Of a stretch of 64,000 nucleotides of DNA, positions 1 through 8,891 are shown piece by piece. The notes beneath the pieces are model-generated. The model was not told the DNA's origin, did not search any database, and saw only the letters and a program-made list of their open reading frames with translations. The stretch covers positions 62,001 to 126,000 of the forward strand of contig JAFEGH010000003.1 in the NCBI GenBank assembly GCA_018240065.1. The letters are read 5' to 3'. The DNA is from Verrucomicrobiota bacterium. Lineage in GTDB: Bacteria > Chlamydiota > Chlamydiia > Chlamydiales > Rhabdochlamydiaceae. Position 1 is the stretch's first letter. Every line of letters begins with the position of its first letter. Both the position numbers and the translations under genes were made by a program.

Positions 1-11
1 TCCACGAGTGT

Positions 12-1292
12 TTAGCAAACTGGGCGCAGCTCTTTTGTCCCATTCAGATATTTGTGTAATACCACAGGCAGAGTTACAGAGCCATCTTCATTTTGATTGT
101 TCTCGAGCAGGGCCACCATCAGGCGGGACGTCGCAAGGCCAGAACCGTTCAGCGTATGCACAAGCTCCGGCTTTTCTTCCTTATGGCGGTAGCGGATTTG
201 CGAACGTCTGGCCTGGTAGTCCGTGCAATTGGAGACAGAGGATACTTCATAATAGCGGCTTTGGCCGGGGAGGTAGACTTCGATGTCGACAGTCTTGGCC
301 GCGGCAAACGACATGTCGCCGGTCACAAGCAGCATGTTGCGGTAATGCATGCCGAGTCCTTGGAGGACCATCTCTGCGCTTGCCATCATCTGGTCGAACA
401 CCTGATCGCTCTGATCGGGTTTGGTGAAGCAGAACATCTCGACTTTGTTGAACTGGTGCATGCGGATGAGTCCTCGCTCGGAAGATCCAGCAGCTCCGGC
501 CTCTCTGCGGAAGCAAGGGGTGTAGGAGATGAGTTTTTTAGGGAGCTCTTCTTCCTTGAGGATCTCGTCATAGTAAAGACCGTTCAGGGCAACCTCCGAG
601 GTCGGGATCAGATAAAGCTGATAATCTTCATCGGAGATCTTGAAGAGCTGTTTTTCGAATTTCGGCAATTGTCCCGAGCCGAACATGATCTCCGGTCTGA
701 CAAGATGAGGCACCATGTGCATCTCAAAACCGTTCTCAAGATGGATGTCGATCATGTAGTTGATCAGCGCCCACTCGAGCCTGGCGCCCATTTCGCGATA
801 GACGGGCCAACCGCTTCCTGACACTTTTGCGCCCCGTTTGAAGTCGAAAAGACAGAGCCGGTCGTTGAGCTCAACATGATTTTTAAATGGGAAAGCAAAG
901 TCCCGCTTCTGCCCGACGCTCTTGATGCAGACGTTGTCCTTGGGGTCCGGGGAGATTTTAATTTCATCGCGGGGAAGGTTGGGGATGCTGGCCAGCTTCT
1001 GAGTGAGTTCATGCTCGAGCGCTGTCAGCTCATGATCGAGGATCGCGATCTTGTCGCCAAGGCCCGCGACTTCTTTCATCAGCTCGGTCGTATCTTTCTT
1101 TTCACGTTTCTTTTCGCCGATCTCCTTAGAGAGGTGGTTGCGGGAGGCCTTGAGCTCTTCGACGTTCATTTTGATGACGCGGATCCTTTCGTCGAGTGCG
1201 ACGATAGGGGATAGGTCGATCTCCGGGTCTTTAGTTTTAAGTTTTTTTTCTACGGCGTCCTTATCGGCGCGGATGAGCTTGATGTCGATCAT
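12..1292 (-). CDS. serS: Seryl-tRNA synthetase
   Basis: Charges tRNA-Ser (and tRNA-Sec where present) with serine in the cytoplasm. The 426-residue length is normal for bacterial SerRS. Residues 1 to about 110 form the long charged helical arm that grips the tRNA. The class II catalytic core follows: motif 2 begins FRREAGAAG near residue 257 and runs into RMHQFNKVE, and motif 3 (SRLMVALLEN) lies near residue 390. The ATG start is preceded by GGGAG at a normal distance. It is transcribed leftward, with its stop 12 bases from the window edge, so the gene is complete. Its promoter must lie in the 275-base gap before the next gene; no clear one was identified. Confidence 0.97.
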   Translation of the reverse strand: MIDIKLIRADKDAVEKKLKTKDPEIDLSPIVALDERIRVIKMNVEELKASRNHLSKEIGEKKREKKDTTELMKEVAGLGDKIAILDHELTALEHELTQKLASIPNLPRDEIKISPDPKDNVCIKSVGQKRDFAFPFKNHVELNDRLCLFDFKRGAKVSGSGWPVYREMGARLEWALINYMIDIHLENGFEMHMVPHLVRPEIMFGSGQLPKFEKQLFKISDEDYQLYLIPTSEVALNGLYYDEILKEEELPKKLISYTPCFRREAGAAGSSERGLIRMHQFNKVEMFCFTKPDQSDQVFDQMMASAEMVLQGLGMHYRNMLLVTGDMSFAAAKTVDIEVYLPGQSRYYEVSSVSNCTDYQARRSQIRYRHKEEKPELVHTLNGSGLATSRLMVALLENNQNEDGSVTLPVVLHKYLNGTKELRPVC

Positions 1293-1567
1293 CGCTTGGG
1301 CTCCCTTGATAAAAGTTACATTTAAAATGGAGTCTGAATATAGGAGTTTTAAGGGCTTAAAGTCAATCTGTTCAAGAATAAGCCCTTAATAAAAATTTCA
1401 GTGGATTTATGGGTTCTTTTGTGCCGCTTTTTTAGAGTTTGGAATGTCTCATTACTTTGTGGATAGGGTTATACAATTGCAAATATGAAGTTATGTCAGT
1501 TGAGCAGGTAGAAAAAAATTAACAAGCCGTCAAAGTGGCATTGGGATATCAAGCCCTTCCAATATGA

Positions 1568-2263
1568 TCAGAGTTGATCACGAATAAAACTGGCTATCGC
1601 CCGTTGATTTTGATGTTCAGGGATCGCAGATAGCAAAATTCTCCCTAGTTGAATTAGGCCGCATCCTTCATTGCTGCGACTTCCACCCTGATGAACTCCA
1701 TTGGCAAAGTTGACCGAATCATCGACATGATGGATATCAAAATCATTATTGCTCCTCTTGGTGATAAGCATGGTGCTGATTTCAAGCTTGGTGCTAACCG
1801 CAGAAGGATGCCTACTGAGCAGTTCTCGCACCATCGCTTTTGCGACTTCGATATCGTTTTTCACATTTTGCGCTTTTCCATAGTCAACTTTACATTCCCC
1901 GTTGTATTTAATGGTGATGATGATGGCTTTGTTCGGAGTGTTCGCATTGACGATAAAATCTTTTTGCATATGAGAATCGATGACACCTTTTCCAAGCGAA
2001 ATTTTTTCTTCTAGTAATCTGCTCGCTCGCGCAATTGATGTTTCAGGTTCGGAAGCCAGCCCAAAAAATCGACAAATCTTTTGAATGAGTTCTTTTACCC
2101 AGTCGCAGAATCCCCCTTCTGCAGCTTTGGCGTTTAGGCGAGAGAGGGAAGAAGTTGAAAACGAAGGTGGACACGGGATAGATTGAGTTGTAATAGGAGT
2201 TTGTTGAGGACTCAATGTTAAATGTTTTGGAGTAGTAAAAATATTGTCGATTTTATTAGTCAT
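1568..2263 (-). CDS. Uncharacterised protein, effector-like N-terminus
   Basis: A 231-residue protein that I do not recognise. The first 50 residues are rich in Thr, Ser, Pro and Gln and look disordered, as is common in chlamydial type III secretion substrates. A short hydrophobic stretch with Cys (WVKELIQKICRFFGL) lies near residues 55-69. The rest is mixed alpha/beta with the pattern AIIITIKYNGECKVDYGK around residue 113. There is no signal peptide and no clear transmembrane segment. It stands alone between serS and an MFS gene. The start ATG has only a weak GGCGG upstream. Secretion is inference from composition only; it could equally be a cytoplasmic orphan. Confidence 0.75.
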   Translation of the reverse strand: MTNKIDNIFTTPKHLTLSPQQTPITTQSIPCPPSFSTSSLSRLNAKAAEGGFCDWVKELIQKICRFFGLASEPETSIARASRLLEEKISLGKGVIDSHMQKDFIVNANTPNKAIIITIKYNGECKVDYGKAQNVKNDIEVAKAMVRELLSRHPSAVSTKLEISTMLITKRSNNDFDIHHVDDSVNFANGVHQGGSRSNEGCGLIQLGRILLSAIPEHQNQRAIASFIRDQL

Positions 2264-2627
2264 GACACACCGCCATAAATAGTCACACTGTAATGGAAAA
2301 AAATAAGTTGATTAAGCTGGCCTGCTTCAAGAGCGATCACATCTCATTGAATTTTAAACATCGAGATAAGATGAAAATGCGTCTGCCAGTGCGAAGCAAT
2401 GTTATACCGCGTCTTTAAATTCGCACAAGTGCTGTTTTCGCAATGTAGGTTTAAAAAAATTAAGGCGACTGCTCTCGTGTTTTCATGTTTGAAATCAGAG
2501 GGGTGTATGGCATGAATTCATGTTTTTTCCAGTACAGAGTGTTTTTTGTTTTGTCTTTAGAGTATACTAAACCCGAATATACTCTCTTGTGAATGATGGC
2601 AGTGTAATTAGAAAAATTTAAGAAACT
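2264..2627. other. Intergenic region between divergent genes
   Basis: A 364-base, AT-rich divergent gap. It must carry the promoters of the leftward orphan gene and the rightward MFS gene. The only clear structure is the perfect dyad at 2559-2585, listed separately. No tRNA or small ORF with a plausible start was seen. Confidence 0.6.
2559..2585. promoter_or_regulatory. Dyad operator candidate upstream of the MFS gene
   Basis: AGAGTATA and TATACTCT form a perfect 8-base inverted repeat separated by 11 bases, ending 42 bases before the MFS start codon. The spacing and position fit a dimeric repressor site (TetR or MarR type). No repressor gene is adjacent, so regulation is inferred. Confidence 0.4.
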
Positions 2628-3854
2628 ATGCGCTTTTTGCCTCTATTACTTACCGTTTTCATTGACAGCCTCGGATTCGGACTCGCTTTCCCGATCTTCT
2701 CCGCCTTGATCATGAATCCTGAGCTGAGCATCCTGGCGCCGGATACGACGCTGTCTATGCGCGGCTGGATTTTCGGACTGCTGATCTCCGCGTTCTGCAT
2801 CGGTCAGTTTTTCGGCGGCCCGATCCTGGGGGCCCTTTCCGACCGAAAGGGAAGGAAAAAGATTTTGCTCCTCACTCTTCTGCTTGCGCTTGCGACCTAC
2901 CTGCTCATCGGGGTGGGGATCCTCATTCACAGCGTCTTGCTGATCCTAGGGGCAAGGCTCATTGGGGGCTGGGCCGCGGCGAACTGGTCGATCGCTCAAT
3001 CGATCATCGTCGACTGCAGCTCCGATGAACAAAAGGCAAAGAATTTCGGCCTGCTAGGCATGGCTTGGGGAACGGGTTTTGTCATTGGGCCTTTTATGGG
3101 AGGGAAGCTCTCCGATCCCGCGCTATTCGATGGAGGGGGGCTGGCGACTCCTTTCTGGGTTGCTGCAGGGCTTTGCCTGTTCAATTTTTTTCTTCTGCTT
3201 TGGCGTCTTGAAGAGACTCTGCCTTCTAACTTGCTGGCGAAAGTCAGCTGGCTTGCCGGCGTGGAACATCTAAAAAAAGCATTTACGAGTCCTAAGCTGA
3301 GGTCGATTTTCGCGGTGATGTTCATTTTCAGCCTGGGCTGGGGATTTTTTACCGAGTTCTGCCCTGTCTTCCTCATTGAGCGATTGGGGTTTTCAATGGG
3401 CGAAATCGCCAATTTCTTCGCCTGGGTCGGACTGTGGATCGCCATCTGCCAGGGGGTTCTCATCCGCCCTTTTTTAAATCGTTTTTCTCCCCAGACTCTT
3501 CTTCCGTGCGCGCTGTTTGGGATGGCCCTTGTTCTACCGCTCATGCTGTTTGTTCATGAAGCATGGGCCCTGTTCGCACTCCTTCCTTTGATTGCATTTG
3601 CCGAGTCTCTGATCACGCCGACTGCCTCGACCCTCGTCTCCAATTTGAGCTCCAAGGAAGCGCAGGGAGAGGTGCTGGGGATCCATAACTCGATCCAGTG
3701 GGCCGCCATCGGCTTTGCCCCGCTGTTTTCAGGCTCCGTGGTCGCTCTTTTTCCCCATTTGCCGGTCACCGTGGCGACTGTAACGATGCTGGTCGCGATG
3801 ATTGTCTTTTTAAAGGCGTTCCGAAAGCGCAAAGAATCCTCCATCAAAGTGTAA
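2628..3854 (+). CDS. MFS transporter, multidrug/tetracycline-exporter type
   Basis: An inner-membrane major facilitator protein of 408 residues, the usual length for 12-helix drug:proton antiporters. Helix 1 starts at residue 3, and the cytoplasmic loop 2-3 signature GALSDRKGRKKILLL (MFS motif A) lies near residues 67-82. Twelve hydrophobic segments can be followed to a short basic C-terminus (KAFRKRKE). The general pattern matches the TCR/Tet-like branch; substrate is unknown and could be a metabolite. The start ATG has a poor ribosome site (AAGAAACT). The gene is monocistronic, with a dyad just upstream that may control it. Confidence 0.85.
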   Translation: MRFLPLLLTVFIDSLGFGLAFPIFSALIMNPELSILAPDTTLSMRGWIFGLLISAFCIGQFFGGPILGALSDRKGRKKILLLTLLLALATYLLIGVGILIHSVLLILGARLIGGWAAANWSIAQSIIVDCSSDEQKAKNFGLLGMAWGTGFVIGPFMGGKLSDPALFDGGGLATPFWVAAGLCLFNFFLLLWRLEETLPSNLLAKVSWLAGVEHLKKAFTSPKLRSIFAVMFIFSLGWGFFTEFCPVFLIERLGFSMGEIANFFAWVGLWIAICQGVLIRPFLNRFSPQTLLPCALFGMALVLPLMLFVHEAWALFALLPLIAFAESLITPTASTLVSNLSSKEAQGEVLGIHNSIQWAAIGFAPLFSGSVVALFPHLPVTVATVTMLVAMIVFLKAFRKRKESSIKV

Positions 3855-3937
3855 TAAAAATTTTACTGACATCCCTTTTATCCTTGAAATGAGGGGACTT
3901 TCTGTGATAACCTCACCTTTTAAAAACAGGACGCGCT

Positions 3938-5071
3938 ATGTCTAAATTTCCAATCGCACAGAATCCGCTTCTTCTCCGCTACCATCGCTTAATGGACGCA
4001 TTTGCCAAATCCGACGACGAACGGGATTTTTATCTCGATAAGGTAGAAGGGTTTATCGTTTACGTCGATCTGGACAAAGGACAGAAGGAGATCGAGGAGC
4101 TCGAGCAGGAAATTGCAACCAACTCCGAGCGCTATTGCCTCCTTCCAAAAATGACTTTCTATGAAACAAAAAAGTTCATGGAAGGGTTTGTCAATGAAAA
4201 AGTTTACGATATCGACACGAAGGAAAAACTGCTCGATATCATTCAGTCTAAAGAGGCCAGGGAAAACTTCCTTGAGTTCATCTACGACCATCTTACCGAG
4301 CTGGAAAAATGGCAGCAGTATTACGTCGAGCGCTCGCGCATCCGCATCATCGAATGGCTCCGTTTACAGAACATCCAGTTTGTCTTCGAAGAGGATCTGG
4401 ACGTCAATAAGAGCATGATGGAAAAACTGAAGCGCCATTTATTCGACGTTAAAGTTCCCAAAGAAATTGCTACAGTCCGCGAAGCGCTTGCCGCCAAGGC
4501 GAAGACTTATTATTCCAACGAGGCTCTCAACCCCCGTCCGAAACGAGGGCGCCCTCCAAAGCAGGTCGCCAAGGTGGAAGTCGAACCCCAGGTCGCCGTC
4601 GATATGTACACGACAGTTCCTGCCGTCTGCCGGCAATTCCTTTACCTGCCCGAGATCACGAGCGCAGCCAGCGTCACGTTCTCCGCAAAATTCGACACCG
4701 AAGCCCAATTGCTCGCCAACCTCCGCGGAAGCACGCGCGTCAAAATCGATACCAAGCTCCAGGCTCTTTCCGAGAGATTGGAATCTCTCCGCACCCTTTC
4801 AAGCAGGCTGGCCGGCATCGAAGACATTACCTCCGGAGCTGAAGGCCGCCTGATCAAGGCCGTCAGCAAGAAAGAGGAAGAAGTTGAGGAAGAGGAAACA
4901 GAAGAAGGTCCGCCTAAGAAGCGCCGCATTATGGAAGTGGTCAAAGGCTTCCTCCCCGGCGGCAAGAAAAAAGAAAAACCTGCGGCCAAACCTGAGCAAC
5001 CGGCGGAAATCAAGAAGCCGGGCGTGAAGATGGTCACGCAAATCCAGTCCAAAAAACCCAAGAAGAAGTAA
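3938..5071 (+). CDS. UPF0158-family protein with AT-hook-like motif
   Basis: 377 residues. Residues about 60-160 match the UPF0158 pattern: a conserved RYCLLP block, a run of short helices, and ERSRIRIIEWLRLQNI near the end of the domain. UPF0158 members occur across Chlamydiae, but their function is unknown. Residues about 200-212 hold PRPKRGRPPK, an RGRP core with flanking prolines and lysines as in AT-hooks that bind the minor groove of AT-rich DNA. The C-terminal third is charged: an acidic EEEVEEEE stretch, then several lysine-rich blocks, the last at the end. It ends 2 bases before the E1 dehydrogenase start, so the two are almost certainly co-transcribed. DNA or RNA binding is inferred from the basic motifs. 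Confidence 0.8.
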   Translation: MSKFPIAQNPLLLRYHRLMDAFAKSDDERDFYLDKVEGFIVYVDLDKGQKEIEELEQEIATNSERYCLLPKMTFYETKKFMEGFVNEKVYDIDTKEKLLDIIQSKEARENFLEFIYDHLTELEKWQQYYVERSRIRIIEWLRLQNIQFVFEEDLDVNKSMMEKLKRHLFDVKVPKEIATVREALAAKAKTYYSNEALNPRPKRGRPPKQVAKVEVEPQVAVDMYTTVPAVCRQFLYLPEITSAASVTFSAKFDTEAQLLANLRGSTRVKIDTKLQALSERLESLRTLSSRLAGIEDITSGAEGRLIKAVSKKEEEVEEEETEEGPPKKRRIMEVVKGFLPGGKKKEKPAAKPEQPAEIKKPGVKMVTQIQSKKPKKK

Positions 5072-5073
5072 CA

Positions 5074-7125
5074 ATGGCATATCAAGACCTCGAACTCGTC
5101 GAGGAAAAACAGATCAGCGGCAAGGCTAATTGCATCAACGTTCTCGAAGCGATGTACCTGACGCGCTTTACTGATGAAAAGATGCAAAAGCTCATCCGCC
5201 AGAACAAAGGGGGAACTTTCCATCTTTGTGTGAACGGCCACGAAATGGTCGGCGCTGTCTGCGCTCTGTCTTTGACTCCGGGGAAAGATTGGGGACTGCC
5301 TTATTACCGCGACCGCGCTTTCGCGGTCGGCTTAGGCTGCTCTCTTCGCGATATCATCGGCGCATGCCTTGCCAGGGCTGTCCCTCACCATTCCGGGGGG
5401 CGGATGATGCCTGAGCACTTCACTCATAAGGGTCTACATATCCCTTGCCAGTCGAGCTGCGTGGGCTCCCAGTTCCTGCAGGCTGTCGGCGTTGCCAAGG
5501 CAGTCCAGCTGGCCGGCAAAGACGAGGTCGTCTATGTTTCAGCCGGCGACGGCGCCACTTCGCAAGGGGATTTCCACGAAGCGATCAATTTCGCATGCCT
5601 GCACCGCTTAAGCGTCATCTTCGTGATCCAGGACAACGGCTGGGCGATCTCGGTTCCCGTCCAAGATCAGACTGCCGGAGGCAACATTGCCAAGATGGCC
5701 AGAGGTTATGAAGGCCTCTCTGTATTCGATGTCGATGGCTGCAATTATGAAGACCTCTCCCGCGCTGTGACGACAGCTGTCGCCAAAGGGCGCGCGATGC
5801 AGGGACCCAGCCTGATCGTCGCACACGTTCCCCGCATTGGAGCGCACAGCAGCAGCGACGACCCTTCAAAATACAAAGACAAAGAATGCATCGAAGAAGA
5901 AAAAGCTAAAGACCCGATTCCTCGCTTTGAAGCGTGGCTGCTCGGCATGGGACTGATCTCGGCTGAAGAGATGGAAGCAATGAAAGACCGTTGCGCCAAA
6001 CAGGTCGAGGCCGCCTCTTTAGAAGCGGAAACAATCCCTTTTCCTGACAAGTCGACCGCTGCAACAGGGGTGTTTAAAGACGTCGACAATTCTCAATTCA
6101 CTCCATTTACTGAAGATGATTCTCCGTCCGCTGCGAATAGCATCGTGATGATGGACGCCCTCAACCACGCGATCGATGAAGAGATGAAGCGCGATCCGCA
6201 TGTTGTCGTGTTCGGACAGGATGTCGCCCGCGGAAAAGGGGGAGTCTTCGGGATTACCCGCAATTTGACAGCCGCCCATGGCGAGCAGCGCTGCTTCAAT
6301 TCGCCTCTTGCTGAATCGAGCATCATCGGTATCGCGATGGGGATGTCGATGGCGGGAGCCAAACCTGTTGCGGAAGTCCAGTTTGCCGACTATATGTGGA
6401 CAGGCGTCAACCAACTCTTCAACGAACTGGCCAGCCTGCATTATCGCTCCAACGGGGAATTTAACTGCCCGGTTGTTCTGCGCATGCCCTATGGCGGCTA
6501 CATTCAGGGCGGCCCTTATCACTCCCAGAGCATCGAGGCTTTCCTGGCCCATGCGCCCGGACTCAAAGTTGTCGTGCCGAGCAATGCTGCCGACGCTAAG
6601 CGTCTGATGAAAGCGGCGATCCGCGATCCCAACCCCGTCATTTTCCTTGAACACAAAGCCCTCTATCGGCAGCGCGTCTTCTGCGCACGCTCCGAGCCCG
6701 GTGAAAATGAACTCCAGCCTTTCGGCAAAGCGAAAATCGTCCGCCAGGGTAGCGACGTCACTATCGTGTGCTGGGGGATGATGGTCTTCATGGCCTCTCA
6801 GGTTGCAGACACCCTCGCCCAGGAAGGGATTTCCGTCGAAGTGATTGACTTAAGGACAATTATTCCTCTCGACATCGAGACGATCGTCCAGTCTGTCAGC
6901 AAAACGGGAAAACTCCTCGTTGCGCATGAAGCGCCGAGGACCTGTGGTTTTGGTGCGGAAGTGTCTGCGCGTATCGTAGAAGAGGCGTTCCAGTATCTGG
7001 ATGCGCCTGTGAAGAGGGTGACAGGAGAAGATTGCCCCGTTCCTTATTGTAAAGATCTTGAAGACGAGGTGCTGCCTCAGCTTTCAGACCTGGAAAAAGC
7101 AATCCGCGAACTGGCTAACTTCTAG
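5074..7125 (+). CDS. 2-oxoacid dehydrogenase E1, fused alpha and beta subunits (branched-chain type)
   Basis: Thiamine-diphosphate enzyme that decarboxylates a 2-oxoacid and acylates the lipoyl group of an E2 partner. Residues about 20-330 are the E1-alpha part, with the ThDP motif GDGATSQGDFHEA continuing to QDNGW near residues 155-190. Residues about 350-683 are E1-beta, with GQDVARGKGGVFG, then MPYGGYIQGGPYHSQS. The fusion of 683 residues is typical of the chlamydial and Bacteroidetes-type branched-chain 2-oxoacid E1. The substrate could also be pyruvate. No E2 or E3 gene is in the window. It is co-transcribed with the UPF0158 gene and ends in a hairpin terminator. Confidence 0.93.
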   Translation: MAYQDLELVEEKQISGKANCINVLEAMYLTRFTDEKMQKLIRQNKGGTFHLCVNGHEMVGAVCALSLTPGKDWGLPYYRDRAFAVGLGCSLRDIIGACLARAVPHHSGGRMMPEHFTHKGLHIPCQSSCVGSQFLQAVGVAKAVQLAGKDEVVYVSAGDGATSQGDFHEAINFACLHRLSVIFVIQDNGWAISVPVQDQTAGGNIAKMARGYEGLSVFDVDGCNYEDLSRAVTTAVAKGRAMQGPSLIVAHVPRIGAHSSSDDPSKYKDKECIEEEKAKDPIPRFEAWLLGMGLISAEEMEAMKDRCAKQVEAASLEAETIPFPDKSTAATGVFKDVDNSQFTPFTEDDSPSAANSIVMMDALNHAIDEEMKRDPHVVVFGQDVARGKGGVFGITRNLTAAHGEQRCFNSPLAESSIIGIAMGMSMAGAKPVAEVQFADYMWTGVNQLFNELASLHYRSNGEFNCPVVLRMPYGGYIQGGPYHSQSIEAFLAHAPGLKVVVPSNAADAKRLMKAAIRDPNPVIFLEHKALYRQRVFCARSEPGENELQPFGKAKIVRQGSDVTIVCWGMMVFMASQVADTLAQEGISVEVIDLRTIIPLDIETIVQSVSKTGKLLVAHEAPRTCGFGAEVSARIVEEAFQYLDAPVKRVTGEDCPVPYCKDLEDEVLPQLSDLEKAIRELANF

Positions 7126-7143
7126 GGTGTGACGACACGCCCT
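7124..7143 (+). terminator. Hairpin terminator after E1 gene
   Basis: AGGGTGTG, loop ACGA, CACGCCCT form an 8-pair stem (one G-T pair) that begins in the stop codon of the E1 gene, followed by AATTTGCTTTTACTTTTT. It also abuts the stop of the convergent gene. Confidence 0.7.
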
Positions 7144-7513
7144 AATTTGCTTTTACTTTTTCTTTTCTGCGGTGGGGACGGACGCGCGGCTGTCTGCTTT
7201 TTTTCGTGCGTTTGAGTTTGTTTGAAACATGGTCGATCATCTGCGCATTCAGTTTCCCGAAACGCAGGATCTTCTGCTCAATGCCCCCAAATGATCCAGC
7301 TTTGGCTGATTCATCTTCTTTCTTCTGATCTTTCAACAGATCGTTCATGTGCACGAGCCTGGCCAGTAAACTTTCCTGCGTCTTCTGCAGAGCTTCGACC
7401 TCTGTCGCAAATAGAGATTGCAGCGAGACATCTTTGATGACATCGGCATTCTCGATCAATTGATCCAAGGTGGCGTCGATGTCCGCCAATATTTCTTCAC
7501 TCGATCTAATCAT
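7142..7513 (-). CDS. Small helical protein with basic C-terminal tail
   Basis: 123 residues, not recognised. The first 90 residues look entirely helical and partly coiled coil (repeated Leu/Ile heptads, many Glu and Gln). The last 25 are strongly basic (KLKRTKKSRQPRVRPHRRKEK), suggesting contact with nucleic acid. It is not an obvious Hc1 or Hc2 histone: the Ala-Lys repeats are missing. It is convergent with the E1 gene and monocistronic. A nucleoid or ribosome association is inference from charge only. Confidence 0.75.
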   Translation of the reverse strand: MIRSSEEILADIDATLDQLIENADVIKDVSLQSLFATEVEALQKTQESLLARLVHMNDLLKDQKKEDESAKAGSFGGIEQKILRFGKLNAQMIDHVSNKLKRTKKSRQPRVRPHRRKEKVKAN

Positions 7514-7895
7514 TTATAACTCCATTCAATTGTTGATCTGTGGATGTTATTATCTGTTTATTGATCATGTTTTAAATGTTTTCACGCCTATTTCCAGTTA
7601 TAACTCTTCGAGCAGTAATTTTGTCAAATATTTTATTATAAATTTCGTGAAGTAGTTTCAGATTTATGTATAATGTTTTCTAAATTTCTTTCTGAATTTT
7701 TATGCAGCGTTATACCCAAACGACTGTTTAATTACCGGGCAGACCGCTTTTAATCGCCAACTGGCAGCTGAGATAAGCGTCGGTAGGGGAGGTAAGGAGA
7801 TCTGGCTGTGCAGAACGCAAGTTTTGGCAGTGCTTGGGAGCGTGCCTAAGAGCTTTCACGCTTGCCCAAACATTGAAAACATTTAGGTGCGGTCC
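7514..7895. other. Intergenic region, possible element remnant
   Basis: 382 bases between two leftward genes. The left half (7514-7705) is AT-rich and should carry the promoter of the small basic protein. The right half (7705-7895) is markedly GC-richer and holds a TATACCCAAAC motif that recurs near 63.4 kb, and a hairpin at 7834-7869. No gene is supported. Confidence 0.5.
7834..7869. terminator. Hairpin downstream of the TauD-like gene
   Basis: TTGGG-AGCGTG pairs with CACGCT-(TG)-CCCAA around a 12-base loop, 27 bases beyond the stop of the leftward TauD-like gene. There is no T-tract, so it is a weak terminator candidate or an mRNA end stabiliser. Confidence 0.4.
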
Positions 7896-8891
7896 CTAGC
7901 TTGTCATCGCTGTCAGGATACGGCGCTTGCCGGTGAATGTCTCCCGTCCGTGCATCGCTAAAATATTGTCCAAAACAAGCACGTCCCCTTTTTGCCAGGG
8001 GAAGTAGATAGTATGCTTGTCCATGGCGTCCATGATGTGGTAGAGATCTTTGCGGGAGATTTTTGTGTCGTCCCCATAAAAGACTTCATGAAGCAGGGTG
8101 TGTTTGCGGGAATAGAGGAGCTTGGTCCCGAGATAGCGCCACCAACCCAGGAATTTAGGGTTGAAGTCGAAATGATGGGCCTGATTGAACCAGACATGTT
8201 CTTTTGTCTCAGGATGAGCGATCACGGCAGGGCAAACCTGGCTGATTTTAATCCAGTCGTTTTGATTCCAGTTGAAGGAGATGTCGTTTTCCCTGCATTT
8301 TCTTTCCACTTCCTGCTTGTCTTCTGTTTCAAAGACGTTGATCCACGATTTATGGCTTTTATTGACATAGTTCATGAATCTGCTTTTATAAGGATAGCAA
8401 GAGACATAGCGCAGTCCTTTGTCGATAAATCGCTTCTTCACCTCTTCATCGATCGCCTGATAGATTTTTCTCGCGTCGCCGATGATCGTCTCGCCTTTAG
8501 CCGCAGGGGGAGTTTCGCAATAAAAACAAATATGCTTCGGATAGTTTTTTACATAGGAGAGTTCATTGTGCAGCGGGAGTTTGATCGATGGGGGAGCTTC
8601 TGTCGAAGTGTAGACGCCGTCCACCACTTTTTTGCGGGGGCTATCACCGCCGACGTAGCTGCAAAACTCTCCCAGTTGCAAATTTTTAATGACCGCCACA
8701 AAGTCGTTTGGGGTCTCCACTGGGAAATTGCGGAAAAGCAATCCTCCATGCTCCAGGAGCTTTTTTCTATATTGGACTGTATTTTCCTGCAGATGGTTTA
8801 AAAATTCAGCGAGTTGAAATTGTTTGCCTGTGGGTTCGATTACTAAAGGAAGGCCCTCAGGATGGAGGGTTCGTGTGGTGATGTTATGCAT
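7896..8891 (-). CDS. TauD/TfdA-family Fe(II)/2-oxoglutarate oxygenase (SyrP-like)
   Basis: 331 residues, usual for the family. Facial-triad residues are visible: LHNELSY near residue 103 gives the first His and the acidic ligand (Glu instead of Asp, as in SyrP-type members), and LAMHGRETF near residue 313 gives the distal His. GKRRILTAM follows with the Arg that usually holds 2-oxoglutarate. SyrP-type enzymes hydroxylate amino acids, often carrier- or tRNA-bound. The start ATG overlaps the end of the DUF2156 gene by 8 bases and has an excellent AAAAGGAGG site inside that gene. The two are therefore translated as a unit. The substrate is unknown. Confidence 0.85.
   Translation of the reverse strand: MHNITTRTLHPEGLPLVIEPTGKQFQLAEFLNHLQENTVQYRKKLLEHGGLLFRNFPVETPNDFVAVIKNLQLGEFCSYVGGDSPRKKVVDGVYTSTEAPPSIKLPLHNELSYVKNYPKHICFYCETPPAAKGETIIGDARKIYQAIDEEVKKRFIDKGLRYVSCYPYKSRFMNYVNKSHKSWINVFETEDKQEVERKCRENDISFNWNQNDWIKISQVCPAVIAHPETKEHVWFNQAHHFDFNPKFLGWWRYLGTKLLYSRKHTLLHEVFYGDDTKISRKDLYHIMDAMDKHTIYFPWQKGDVLVLDNILAMHGRETFTGKRRILTAMTS

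Noticed and set aside
7735..7895. A 55-codon open stretch continuing in frame after the TauD-like stop codon
   Set aside because: No start codon or ribosome site of its own, and a run of this length is not rare by chance; stop-codon read-through has no supporting context.
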